Assembly (NCBI GenBank): GCA_029259655.1
Contig: JAJDET010000196.1
Coordinates: forward strand, 1-43,055
Length of the DNA: 43,055 nt
Source: Planctomycetota bacterium
Lineage (GTDB): Bacteria > Planctomycetota > UBA1135 > GCA-002686595
Direction of reading: 5' to 3'
The notes beneath the pieces were generated by a model. That model searched no databases. It had not been told where the DNA came from and saw only the letters and a list, made by a program, of their open reading frames with translations. A program made the translations under genes and the position numbers. Positions 7,906 to 16,837 of the stretch are shown piece by piece; the stretch's first letter is position 1, and each line of letters opens with the position of its first letter.

Positions 7906-8682
7906 ATGGAGAGCCGCGCCCCCCATGCCGTCGCCGGCGACGGGAGCCCCACCCGCGACGCCCTCCTGGACGCCGCCGAGGAGCTCTTCGCAGCCCACGG
8001 CTACGCTGCCGTCGGGATGCGCGAGCTGGTGGCCCGCGCCGGCGTGAACCTCTCGGCGGTCAAGTACCACTTCGGGAGCAAGCGCGAGCTCTACCTGGAG
8101 ACGGTGCGACGCGCGATGCAGCGGCGCGAGTCAATGGAGGTCTGGGCCGCGCTGGAGCCGCGCCCCTCGACGGTGGACGCCGCGGCGAAGGCCCTCGTCC
8201 TCTTCGTGCGCGGGCTCTTCGTGATGATGCGGGCGCGCTCCGAGCTCTCCGCGTGCGCGCGGCTGATGCTGCACGAGGCGATGGACCCGAGCGACGCTCT
8301 CGAGGACGTGGTCGTGAGCTTCACGCGCCCCAACGTGGAAGCGCTGGCCGGTGTCATCGCCGTGCTCCGGCCCGGAGCGGACCGGCAAGAGCTCGAGCTC
8401 GACGCGCGCAGCGTGCTCGGCCAGGCCCTGCACTACCTCCTCTTGCGCCCGATCGTCGAGCGCAGCGCGGGGCTGTCGCTCTCCGAGTCCGGCACGTCGC
8501 GCGAGATCGCGGACCACATCGCGACGTTCTCGCTGCGCGGCCTGCGCGTCTCCGAGGCCGTCGTCGGGCGTGCGCTGGCCGCGGACGGCCCGAAAAAGAA
8601 CCCGATTGCCGCGGGGGAGGGTGCCCCCGCGTCGCACGAAGCCCCGATGGGGGACCCCGACCGTATGGAAGGAAGCCGATGA
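7906..8682 (+). CDS. TetR/AcrR-family transcriptional regulator
   Basis: A 258-residue regulator. The N-terminal TetR helix-turn-helix domain is at about residues 16-62: TRDALLDAAEELFAAHGY, then VARAGVNLSAVKYHFGSKRELY. The C-terminal ligand and dimer domain (about 85-215) resembles the CecR/YbiH-type (DUF1956) domain, with the typical LMLHEAMDPS segment. Regulators of this type repress multidrug efflux operons until a toxic compound binds. Its stop overlaps the start of the membrane fusion gene as ATGA, so repressor and pump are one operon. A perfect palindrome at 7861-7880 is the likely operator. The last 30 residues are Gly/Pro/Ala-rich and may be disordered. Confidence 0.88.
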   Translation: MESRAPHAVAGDGSPTRDALLDAAEELFAAHGYAAVGMRELVARAGVNLSAVKYHFGSKRELYLETVRRAMQRRESMEVWAALEPRPSTVDAAAKALVLFVRGLFVMMRARSELSACARLMLHEAMDPSDALEDVVVSFTRPNVEALAGVIAVLRPGADRQELELDARSVLGQALHYLLLRPIVERSAGLSLSESGTSREIADHIATFSLRGLRVSEAVVGRALAADGPKKNPIAAGEGAPASHEAPMGDPDRMEGSR

Positions 8683-9830
8683 GTCTGCGAACAAGGGCCG
8701 CGAGCCTGGCGGCAGGTATCGTGTTGCTCGTTCCCCCGACCGGCGCCCAGGGACCGCCGAGCGCGGTCCGGGTGGAGCCGGTCCGCGTCGAGACGGTCGG
8801 AGAGCGCCGCAAGGTCACGGGCGAGGTGCGGACGGTCCGCCGCTCGCGCATCGCCGCCGAGGAGCCGGGGCGTGTCGTCGAGTTGAGTGTCCTTGAAGGC
8901 CAGTCCGTCTCGACGGGCGATCTCCTGTGCCGGGTCGATTCCGCCCGCCTCGAGCTCCTGCTCTTGGAAGTACGCGCGGGCGTCGATCAGAGCCGGGCCG
9001 TCCTGCGCGAACGCGAGGCGGACGCCGAACGGGCGGAGCGCGATCTCGCGATCCTGCACGGGCTCGTCGAGAGACGCGCGGCGAACTCCAAGGAGCTGGA
9101 CGATGCGGAGTCCGACCGGGCCGTCGCCATCGCGCGGCGCGACCAGGCCACGCTGGAGGTGGCGGTCGGGGAGGCGCGCGCCGCGGTGCTGCTCGATCGC
9201 ATCTCCGACTGCGACATCCGGGCGCCGTTCGACGGCGAGGTGGTCCTGCGCACGACGGAGGTCGGCCAGTGGCTCGAGGCCGGCGGCGAGGTGTGCGAGC
9301 TCCTCGCAACGGACGAGCTCGAGGCCTGGCTCCTCGTGCCGCAGCGCTTCTTCGGGCCTGTCGCGACCTCCGGGGGAGCCCTGGCGATCGAGGTCGTGGT
9401 CGATGCGACGGGTGAGACCTTCCGGGCCTCGGAGTTCCGCACGCTCTCCGTCGTCGACGCGCGCGCGCGAACCTTCCCGCTGGTCGTGCCCCTTCCGCGC
9501 CGAGCACCGGTAGCGCAGGGCATGTCGGTGTCGGCGTGGGTTCCGACCGGGAACCCCGCGGAACGCCTCCTGGTCTCGCCCGACGCGATCCTGCGCAACG
9601 AAGCGGGGACCTACCTCTACGCCGCGCTGCCCGGTCCCGAGGGCGAGCTTCCGCGCGCGCTCCTGGTACCCGTCCACGTGCTCTTCTCCGTCGCGGGGAG
9701 GGTCGTCGTCGAGAGCCCTGTCCTCGCGCCCGAGATGCTCGTCGTCGTGGAGGGCAACGAGCGCCTGTGGCCGATGGCGCCGATCGCGCCCATCGAGTCG
9801 TCCGATCCCATGCCGGAGCCGTCGCGGTGA
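8679..9830 (+). CDS. RND efflux periplasmic adaptor (membrane fusion protein)
   Basis: A 383-residue exported adaptor of the HlyD/AcrA family. A signal peptide covers about residues 1-23. The two halves of a lipoyl/barrel-sandwich domain follow (AEEPGRVVELSVLEGQSVSTGDLLCRVD at about 55-82, split by the hairpin, and DCDIRAPFDGEVVLR at about 178-192). Between them lies a coiled-coil hairpin rich in Glu, Arg and Leu (about 88-170). It bridges the inner-membrane pump and the outer-membrane channel. There is no lipobox Cys in the signal peptide. The ATG overlaps the tetR stop by four bases, and its own stop overlaps the pump GTG by four bases (GTGA), so subunit synthesis is probably coupled. Confidence 0.88.
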   Translation: MSLRTRAASLAAGIVLLVPPTGAQGPPSAVRVEPVRVETVGERRKVTGEVRTVRRSRIAAEEPGRVVELSVLEGQSVSTGDLLCRVDSARLELLLLEVRAGVDQSRAVLREREADAERAERDLAILHGLVERRAANSKELDDAESDRAVAIARRDQATLEVAVGEARAAVLLDRISDCDIRAPFDGEVVLRTTEVGQWLEAGGEVCELLATDELEAWLLVPQRFFGPVATSGGALAIEVVVDATGETFRASEFRTLSVVDARARTFPLVVPLPRRAPVAQGMSVSAWVPTGNPAERLLVSPDAILRNEAGTYLYAALPGPEGELPRALLVPVHVLFSVAGRVVVESPVLAPEMLVVVEGNERLWPMAPIAPIESSDPMPEPSR

Positions 9831-12800
9831 TCGAGACCTCCGTCCGCCAGCCGGTGACCGTCGCGGTCGGCGTGCTGCTCGTGCTCCTGGCCGGGCTCGT
9901 GGCGCTGCAACGGATTCCGATCCAGCTCACGCCGAACGTCGAGGACACGATCGTCTCGGTCTCGACCTTCTGGGAGGGCGCGAGCCCGCGCGAGATCGAA
10001 CAGGAGATCGTCGACGAGCAGGAGGACAAGCTGCTCGGGCTCTCGAACCTGCGCGCGCTGACGAGCTCCAGCCAGCAGGGGACGGGCACGCTCCGGCTCG
10101 AGTTCAACGTCGGGACGCCGAAGGCCGAGGCTCTGCGCGAGGTCTCGGACAAGCTGCGCCAGGTCCCGGATTACCCGGAGGGGGCGGACGAGCCGGTCAT
10201 CGAAGCGTCGGACCCGGACAACCGCGACTTCATCGCGTGGGTCGTGCTCCAGACGACGGACCCCGACCTCGACATCCGCGACCTCCTGGACTTCGTCCAG
10301 GACCGCGTCGTCCCGATCCTCGAGCGCATCGAGGGCATGAGCGAGGTCAACGCGCTCGGGGGGCGCGAGCGCGAGGTGCAGATCCGCTTCGATCCCCAGA
10401 TGCTCGCGCAGCGAGGCATCGCGATCGAGGACATGGTCTCCGCGATCCAGCGCACGAACCAGAACCGCTCGGCGGGGAAGGTGCCCGAGGCCAAGTCGGA
10501 CGTTCGGCTGCGGCTCGTCTCTCAGTACGCCAACGTCCGCGACGTCGAGGAGACGGTCGTGGCGGAGACGCCGGCAGGTCCGGTGCGCCTCTCCGACATC
10601 GCGAGTGTCGTGGAGACCTTCAAGGAGCCCCGGAACTTCGTGCGTTCGCGCGGTAGACCGGTCATCGCCATCAACTTCCAGCGCGAGGTCGGCTCCAACG
10701 TCATGCAGGTCATGGACGGGATCAAGGTCGAGCTCGAGCGCCTGAATGCGCCCGGCGGCCTGCTCGAGCGCCACGCGCAGGAGCTCGGACTCGACGGAGA
10801 GCTGCGCGTCGAGCAGGTCTACGACCAGACGATCTACATCGACGACGCGCTCGCGCTCGTCCGCCAGAACATCTGGATCGGCGGCGCGCTCGCGACCCTG
10901 GTCCTGGTTCTCTTCCTGCGGTCGGTGCGCAGCGCGGGGATCATCGCGCTCGCAATCCCGATCTCCATCGTCGGAGCCGTGGTCGCGATGGTCGCGCTGG
11001 GGCGCTCGGTCAACGTGGTGAGCCTGGCCGGGATGGCGTTTGCCGTCGGGATGGTCGTCGACAACGCGATCGTCGTCCTCGAGAACGTCTACCGGCACCT
11101 CGAGATGGGGAAGCCTCCCATGGAGGCGGCGGTGGACGGCACGCGCGAGGTGTTCGGAGCGATCCTCGCCTCGACGCTCACCACCGTTTGTGTGTTCATC
11201 CCGATCTTGATGATCGAGGAGGAGGCGGGGCAGCTCTTCCGGGACATCGCGCTGGCGATCGTCGCCGCGGTCAGTCTGAGCCTCGTCGTCTCCGTGACGG
11301 TCATCCCGACCTGCGCCGCGCGGCTCTTGAGCTCCCGCGCGGGGAGGCGGAAGCGCGGGCGGTTCGCGCTCTCGAACCTGATCGGAGGCCTCGTTCACTG
11401 GTTGTCGGGGAGCGTTCTCGTGCGTGTCGCGATCGTGCTCCTGCTCACCGCAGCGTCGCTCTTCGGAACTTGGAAGCTGATGCCGCCCGCGGACTACCTG
11501 CCCGCCGGCAACCGCAACCTCGTGTTCGGGCTGCTGATTCCGCCGCCGGGCTACAACCTCGACCAGCGCTCCGCCCTGTCGGCGGGGATCGAAGCGGAGA
11601 TCCGGCCGTACTGGGAGGCCGGGCTCCTGGCCGACGATCCCGAGGCCTTCGAGCGGGCTCTGGCGGAGCTGCCCGAGGTTCCGACCTTCGACTTCATGCG
11701 CATGGCGCCCGGGGATCCGATCGTCCCGACGCCGCTCGAGAACTACTTCATCGTCGCGTTCGAGGACGTTCTGTTCCACGGCGCGATCGCGACGGAGCCC
11801 GAGAAGGTCGCCGACCTGAGTCACCTCTTCGCCCACGCCACGCGGTCTGACGTCGCGCCCGGCATCCTCGCCTTCGCCTTCCAGGTTCCGCTGTTCCAGC
11901 TCGGCGGGAGCTCCGGTTCCGCCGTGAAGATCAACTTCGCGGGCGACGACCTCGACCGGGTCTCCGGCGCTGCGCTGGCCGTCTTCATGGAGATGATGCA
12001 GCGCTACGGGCCGGGGACCACGCAGCCCGATCCGGCGAACTTCAACATCGCGGGGCCCGAGCTGCGCGTCATACCCGACCTCGTGCGGCTGTCCGAGGCG
12101 GGGCTCTCGCCGGCGGGGCTTGGGCTCGCGATCCAGGCCGTGGGCGATGGAGCGATCATCGGTGAGTACGAGGTCGGAGGGCAGACGATCGACCTCAAGC
12201 TGGTCTCTCGGAATCCGCCTCTGCTCGCCGCGCTGGGGGACACCCCGCTCGCGACGCCGACGGGCGAGCTCGCGTCGATCGGGTCGCTCGCGCAGCTCGT
12301 GCGCACGAACGCAGCCGCGCAGATCAACCGCGTCTCGCGTCAGCGATCCGTGACGCTGCAGTTCACGCCCCAGGGGATTCCCCTGGAGCAAGCCGTGGAG
12401 GAGGTCGCGCTCCTGCTCGAAGCGAAGCGCTCGGCGGGCGTCATCCCTCCCGACGTCCAGACGAGCTTCACCGGATCGGCGAGCAAGCTGGAGGCCGTTC
12501 GCAGCGCAATGCTGGGCGATGGAACCCTGACGGGGACGCTCTCGAGCTCGCTCGTGCTCGCGCTGCTCGTCGTGTACCTGCTGATGTGCGTGCTCTTCCA
12601 GAGCTTCCTGCGGCCGGCCGTGATCCTGTTCAGCGTTCCGCTCGCGACCCTGGGTGGCTTCGCCGCGCTCTTCGCCGTGTTCCTCTGGAGCCTCTCCGAT
12701 CCCTACATGCCGATCCAGAACCTCGACGTCCTGACCATGCTCGGGTTCGTCATCCTGATCGGTGTCGTCGTCAACAACGCCATCCTGATCGTGCACCAGT

Positions 12801-14842
12801 CGCTTCAGTTCATGCGCGGCACCGCGGCTCTGGACGACGGTGAGTATCGCGCGCTCGCTCCGCGCGAGGCGATCGCGGAGGCGACGAAGAGCCGCGTGCG
12901 GCCGATCTTCATGGGGACGCTGACGTCGGTCGGAGGCATGGCTCCGCTGGTCCTCATGCCCGGGTCCGGTTCCGAGCTCTACCGCGGGCTCGGGAGCGTG
13001 GTCCTCGGGGGGCTGCTCGTGTCGACGATCTTCACGCTGCTGCTCGTCCCCCTCCTCTTCTCGCTCCTGTGCGACCTGCAGGCGAAGCTAGGCGGACTGC
13101 CCCGAGCCGAGCGCACGCCTGCACTCGCGCGGGCCGGCGTTCTCTTGTTCGCGTTCGTCCTCGTTCTCGCCGGCTGCCGCTCGGCGACGCACGACGAGGA
13201 CCTGCCCGCGGCTGCGCCCACGGCGGAGGAGCTCCGGACCTCCTCGGTGGAACGCGCGGTCGGGGACCTCGGGCCGTCCGACGAATCGGTCCTCCCGCTC
13301 GCGCACGAGCCCTCGGACGTCCCCGAGCTCCTCGCGCCGCTGGCCGCCGAGCTCGAGGCGATGGGAGGTCCCGTCGCGTGGAGGGGCCTCGAGCCGGATG
13401 TTCGCGGGGACCTCCTCGGCCGCGAACAGGATCGGATCGCCGTGTCGCTCGACCGCGCCCTCGGAGAGCTCGAGCAACACAACGTCGCGCTCACGCGCGC
13501 GCGGCTCGCTCCGCGCGTGGCCGAGGCCGAGGCCGAGGTGGCGGCAGCCGACTTCGACTCGGTCTTCTTCTCGGACGCGGAGCATCAGAAAGTCGACCAG
13601 CCGCAGGTCTTCGCCCCGGGCGTCGGATCCTTCGTCACGAACATCCGCTCGCGCAGGTCACGACTCTCGGCCGGGCTGCGGCGACGACTCGGGAGCGGTG
13701 CGCTCGTCGAGGCCTCGACCTTCCTCGAGCGCTTCGACAGCAAGACGTCCGGGGTCTCGTTCGATCCGGATCCGGCCTGGCGCAGCGGCCTGTCGCTGTC
13801 CGTCGAGCAGCCGCTCCTGCGCGGCTACGGGAGGGGCGTGAACGAGAGCGACATCGAGCTGGCCCTGAACCGCGCGGAGCGCGACCGGGAGCTCCTCGCG
13901 GTCCAGACGTCCTCGCTCGTCCTCTCGACGGAGGTCGCCTACTGGGATCTGTGGGAGGTCTGGCAGCGCATGCGCGTCCTCGAGAAGCTGGCGGACGAAG
14001 GGAAGGAGGTCGAGCGCGTGCTCCGCCTGAGGCGCGACTTCGACACGGTGCCGGCGCAGTACTCCGACGCTCTCGCGACGGTGGAGCGCAGGAAAGCGAA
14101 CCTGGTGCGCGCGAGGCTCGACGTTCGGCTGGCGTCCGATCGCCTGAAGGGGTTCGTGCAGTCACCGAGCTACCCGCCGGGATCCGAGGTCATGCTGGAG
14201 CCCGCCGATGTGCCGCGCGTCGGGGCGCTCGAGGTCCGTCCGGCCGAGGCCCTGCGGGATGCGCTCCTTCGCCGCCCCGAGCTCCGAGCGGCGCTCTTCG
14301 ACATCGAAGACCAGCGCATTCGGGAGCGCGTCGCCAGGAGCCTCGAGCTGCCCGACCTCGCGCTGCTGGGACAGGTGGCTCTCCTGGGCGAAGACGACGC
14401 CATCGCGTCGGCCAACGAGGAGCTCGACGATTTCATCGGCTACCTGGTCGGGCTCTCGTTCGAGCTCCCGGTCGGGAACCGCGCCGCGCGCGCGGAGGTG
14501 CGGCGCAGTCGTCTCCTGGAGCGGGAGGCGGTCCTGAGGCACGAACAGGCCGCGCTCGACGTCGTGCTCGAGGTGAAGGCGGCGTTGCGCGAGCTCGAGG
14601 CATCGTTCTCGCTCATCGGAGCCACCGAGGCCCTGCGCCTCGCCGCCACGGAGAACCTCCGGACGCTCCTCGCGGAGGAAGCCGTGCGGAGCGAGCTCAC
14701 GCCGGAGTTCCTCGCGCTCAAGTTCCAGCGACAGGAGTTGCTCGCGGCGGCCCAGCTCGACGAGCTCGAGGCCATCGGCGACTACAACCGCGGGATCGCG
14801 TCGTACCGGCGCGCCACGGCAAGTTCTTCTCGGGAACGGTAG
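9827..14842 (+). CDS. RND efflux permease fused to a TolC-like outer membrane factor
   Basis: A single open frame of 1,671 codons. Residues 1 to about 1085 form a complete HAE1-type RND pump: the first membrane helix near 10-29, two large periplasmic loops, TM4 with GMVVDNAIVVLENV near residue 405, and the last helices ending in LVPLLFSLLCDL. After a 15-residue linker comes a second hydrophobic segment with a lipobox-like LAGC (Cys at residue 1117). Then follows an outer membrane efflux protein of about 555 residues with two repeats of long helices and beta segments, as in TolC/OprM. There is no stop codon and no ATG or GTG at the junction. It acts with the adaptor encoded just upstream to expel compounds across both membranes. 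The GTG start overlaps the adaptor stop (GTGA). Confidence 0.85.
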   Translation: MIETSVRQPVTVAVGVLLVLLAGLVALQRIPIQLTPNVEDTIVSVSTFWEGASPREIEQEIVDEQEDKLLGLSNLRALTSSSQQGTGTLRLEFNVGTPKAEALREVSDKLRQVPDYPEGADEPVIEASDPDNRDFIAWVVLQTTDPDLDIRDLLDFVQDRVVPILERIEGMSEVNALGGREREVQIRFDPQMLAQRGIAIEDMVSAIQRTNQNRSAGKVPEAKSDVRLRLVSQYANVRDVEETVVAETPAGPVRLSDIASVVETFKEPRNFVRSRGRPVIAINFQREVGSNVMQVMDGIKVELERLNAPGGLLERHAQELGLDGELRVEQVYDQTIYIDDALALVRQNIWIGGALATLVLVLFLRSVRSAGIIALAIPISIVGAVVAMVALGRSVNVVSLAGMAFAVGMVVDNAIVVLENVYRHLEMGKPPMEAAVDGTREVFGAILASTLTTVCVFIPILMIEEEAGQLFRDIALAIVAAVSLSLVVSVTVIPTCAARLLSSRAGRRKRGRFALSNLIGGLVHWLSGSVLVRVAIVLLLTAASLFGTWKLMPPADYLPAGNRNLVFGLLIPPPGYNLDQRSALSAGIEAEIRPYWEAGLLADDPEAFERALAELPEVPTFDFMRMAPGDPIVPTPLENYFIVAFEDVLFHGAIATEPEKVADLSHLFAHATRSDVAPGILAFAFQVPLFQLGGSSGSAVKINFAGDDLDRVSGAALAVFMEMMQRYGPGTTQPDPANFNIAGPELRVIPDLVRLSEAGLSPAGLGLAIQAVGDGAIIGEYEVGGQTIDLKLVSRNPPLLAALGDTPLATPTGELASIGSLAQLVRTNAAAQINRVSRQRSVTLQFTPQGIPLEQAVEEVALLLEAKRSAGVIPPDVQTSFTGSASKLEAVRSAMLGDGTLTGTLSSSLVLALLVVYLLMCVLFQSFLRPAVILFSVPLATLGGFAALFAVFLWSLSDPYMPIQNLDVLTMLGFVILIGVVVNNAILIVHQSLQFMRGTAALDDGEYRALAPREAIAEATKSRVRPIFMGTLTSVGGMAPLVLMPGSGSELYRGLGSVVLGGLLVSTIFTLLLVPLLFSLLCDLQAKLGGLPRAERTPALARAGVLLFAFVLVLAGCRSATHDEDLPAAAPTAEELRTSSVERAVGDLGPSDESVLPLAHEPSDVPELLAPLAAELEAMGGPVAWRGLEPDVRGDLLGREQDRIAVSLDRALGELEQHNVALTRARLAPRVAEAEAEVAAADFDSVFFSDAEHQKVDQPQVFAPGVGSFVTNIRSRRSRLSAGLRRRLGSGALVEASTFLERFDSKTSGVSFDPDPAWRSGLSLSVEQPLLRGYGRGVNESDIELALNRAERDRELLAVQTSSLVLSTEVAYWDLWEVWQRMRVLEKLADEGKEVERVLRLRRDFDTVPAQYSDALATVERRKANLVRARLDVRLASDRLKGFVQSPSYPPGSEVMLEPADVPRVGALEVRPAEALRDALLRRPELRAALFDIEDQRIRERVARSLELPDLALLGQVALLGEDDAIASANEELDDFIGYLVGLSFELPVGNRAARAEVRRSRLLEREAVLRHEQAALDVVLEVKAALRELEASFSLIGATEALRLAATENLRTLLAEEAVRSELTPEFLALKFQRQELLAAAQLDELEAIGDYNRGIASYRRATASSSRER
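13112..13177 (+). other. Internal lipoprotein signal-like segment within the efflux fusion
   Basis: These codons encode a positively charged stretch, a hydrophobic run and the lipobox-like LAGC (Cys codon 13175-13177). The segment lies between the cytoplasmic end of the RND pump and the TolC-like domain. It could serve as a thirteenth membrane helix or as a signal peptidase II cleavage site that frees a lipidated outer membrane factor. Confidence 0.55.
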
Positions 14843-14903
14843 ATGCCTTGAACCGCGTGGGGCCTTTCCCCTCGCCGAGGGCCCCGGTTCCGCGAACCTC
14901 GGC

Positions 14904-14909
14904 TATACT
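14904..14909 (+). promoter_or_regulatory. Candidate -10 box (TATACT) of the FG-GAP gene
   Basis: TATACT lies in the 101-base gap after the efflux operon, 34 bases before the ATG at 14944. No strong -35 is visible. The predicted leader has no good ribosome binding site. Confidence 0.4.
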
Positions 14910-14943
14910 TCCCCTCCACGGCTTCGCAGGGCCGTTCCCAGGC

Positions 14944-16593
14944 ATGCTCCGAGGACTGCTCACCACCGCCCTACTGGCTCTGTGCGCCGACGCTCAGTCG
15001 CGCGTCTACCACCTCGAGGGCCGCCTCTCCGGCGACCAATACGGGGGAGCCGTGTCGGAAGCCGGGGACATGAACGGGGATGGCGTCCCCGATTTCCTGG
15101 CGGGCGCTCCGCGTGCGGTCATCGGCCCCTCGGAGAGAGGACTCGCCAACCTGTTCTCGGGACACACCGGCGCGGTACTGGATACGTGGATCGGGGCCGA
15201 GGCCGGCGCTCGGTTCGGGTCGGCTATCGCCCCGTCGGCGGACCTGGACGGCGACCTGATCCCGGACGTGGCCATCTCCGCACCGAAGAGCACGAATCTC
15301 GGACTGCCGGTCGGCCGGGTGTTCGTCTACTCGAGTGCCACCGGCCTCGAGCTGCGGCAGTACACGGGGAGCACGGCGAACGCCCTGTACGGATCGTCGA
15401 TCGCGGACGTCGGAGACGTCGACGGCGACCTGATCCCCGACCTCGCCGTGGGGATCCCCCAAGCCGCGTCCGGACGGGTCATCGTCTACTCGGGCGCGAC
15501 CGGGAGCGTGGCCTACGACAAGGTCGGCGATTCTGCCGGCGACCTGCTCGGTTTCTCGGTCGCGGGGGTCGGGGACGTGAACGGCGACGGGACGCCCGAC
15601 TTCGCCGCCGGCGCCCCGAGAGACGACGACGGCGGTCCCGAGGCCGGCAGCATTCGCGTCTACTCCGGGTTCGACGGCTCGACCCTCTACACCTTTCACG
15701 GCGACGCTGCGGGCGCGCAGCTCGGCTACTCCGTGGCCGGGGGCGGCTTCGTCGACGCCGACGCCTTCGCCGACGTGATCGGCGGCGCCGACGAGGACGG
15801 GACCAACGGCACCAAGGCCGGCCTCGCCCGCATCTACAGCGGTTTCGACGGGAGCATCATTCGCACGCACCTCGGCGGCGCTTCCGAGGACCGAACGGGC
15901 CGATCCGTGGCGATGCTCGGGGACGTCAACGGCGATGGCCGCGATGACGTCGCCGTGGGCGCCCTGCGCGACGACGACGGTGCCCTGGACGCCGGATCGG
16001 TCATTGTCTTCTCGGGCCTCGACGGCGCCCTGCTCGGACGCTTCGACGGCGCGACAGCGGGAGACGAGCTGGGCGCCGAGCTCGCCGTGGCCGGCGACGT
16101 CAACGGCGACGGGGTCTCCGAGCTCATCATGGGGCTGCCCAAGGCCGACACCACGGGCGGCACGGACACCGGCCTGGTCCGACTCGGGTCGCCGGTCACG
16201 ATGCCGCTCTGGGCCGAGAGGCACCTGGTCTCGCTCGTCGCGGGAGGCACGGAGGACATGCACCTCGAGGCGGGTGCCGCGCACGCCGGCAGCATCTACT
16301 GGGTCCTGGGCTCGGTCACCGGGACGAGCCCCGGTGTCGTCGTGGGGGGCATGAACCTGCCCGTGAACCTCGACGACTACATGCGGTTGACATTCAAGTT
16401 CGGCGACCCGTTGTTCCAGACATTCCTGGGGCTCCTGGACGTGAACGGCGAGGCGAGCGCGGCTCTCATCCTGCCCCCCGGCCTGGACCCGGCCTTCGCA
16501 GGCTTCGTGGTCCACCACGCCTACATGGTCGTGTCGACCCCGGGCATCGCGGACATGACGAGCAACCCCGTTCCGCTGACGCTCCTCCCCTGA
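14944..16593 (+). CDS. Secreted FG-GAP beta-propeller protein with seven repeats
   Basis: A 549-residue exported protein with an N-terminal signal peptide (about residues 1-18). Seven FG-GAP repeats follow, each centred on a calcium-binding-like loop: GDMNGDGVPD, ADLDGDLIPD, GDVDGDLIPD, GDVNGDGTPD, a degenerate VDADAFAD, GDVNGDGRDD and GDVNGDGVSE. Seven repeats match the blades of an integrin-alpha-type propeller. The fifth has lost most of the metal-binding consensus. The last 140 residues form a separate beta-rich C-terminal domain (AGSIYWVLGSVTGTSPGV). I recall this pairing as common in secreted planctomycete proteins, but I do not know a function for it. It is probably extracellular and structural or adhesive. 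It is convergent with the RNase R-like gene. Confidence 0.82.
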   Translation: MLRGLLTTALLALCADAQSRVYHLEGRLSGDQYGGAVSEAGDMNGDGVPDFLAGAPRAVIGPSERGLANLFSGHTGAVLDTWIGAEAGARFGSAIAPSADLDGDLIPDVAISAPKSTNLGLPVGRVFVYSSATGLELRQYTGSTANALYGSSIADVGDVDGDLIPDLAVGIPQAASGRVIVYSGATGSVAYDKVGDSAGDLLGFSVAGVGDVNGDGTPDFAAGAPRDDDGGPEAGSIRVYSGFDGSTLYTFHGDAAGAQLGYSVAGGGFVDADAFADVIGGADEDGTNGTKAGLARIYSGFDGSIIRTHLGGASEDRTGRSVAMLGDVNGDGRDDVAVGALRDDDGALDAGSVIVFSGLDGALLGRFDGATAGDELGAELAVAGDVNGDGVSELIMGLPKADTTGGTDTGLVRLGSPVTMPLWAERHLVSLVAGGTEDMHLEAGAAHAGSIYWVLGSVTGTSPGVVVGGMNLPVNLDDYMRLTFKFGDPLFQTFLGLLDVNGEASAALILPPGLDPAFAGFVVHHAYMVVSTPGIADMTSNPVPLTLLP

Positions 16594-16837
16594 GAGCGAT
16601 CCGGCGGGGCGCGCAGCGGGCCGGCTAGAAGCTAGAGGTCCGGCCAAAGAGCAGGACCGCCAAGTCACAGCCGGGCGACATTTAGGCCGCGTCTCCAGAC
16701 GGCCGAAGAGCAGGACCTCTCCGAGGCCGAAGGCCGAGCCCGGCGCGGAGTCGCGCCGTAGCCGCCCGCAGGGCATCCTTGGCGCGCGCTGATGCGCGCC
16801 AAGTCACAACGGGGGGCCGACTTCGTCGGCCGCGCGG
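16594..16837. other. Hairpin- and repeat-rich gap between convergent genes
   Basis: No gene is seen in these 244 bases. Two short direct repeats occur twice each: AAGAGCAGGACC at 16647-16658 and 16706-16717, and GCCAAGTCACA at 16659-16669 and 16798-16808. A perfect 9-bp stem (TTGGCGCGC / GCGCGCCAA, 16779-16802) and a 7-bp stem with a TTC loop (16815-16831) lie at the end next to the RNase gene. They may end transcription of both convergent genes, though no T-run is present. Confidence 0.5.
16779..16802. terminator. Candidate bidirectional terminator hairpin
   Basis: A perfect 9-bp inverted repeat with a 6-base loop sits between the convergent FG-GAP and RNase R-like genes. It has no clear T-run, so classical intrinsic termination is uncertain. 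Confidence 0.35.

Noticed and set aside
8611..8630. Perfect 7-bp hairpin near the end of the tetR-type gene
   Set aside because: It lies inside coding sequence and has no T-run. Calling it a terminator between overlapping genes is not justified.
9617..12796. Minus-strand open frame of 1,059 codons opposite the RND pump
   Set aside because: It is the antisense shadow of a strongly conserved pump and shows no protein family features.
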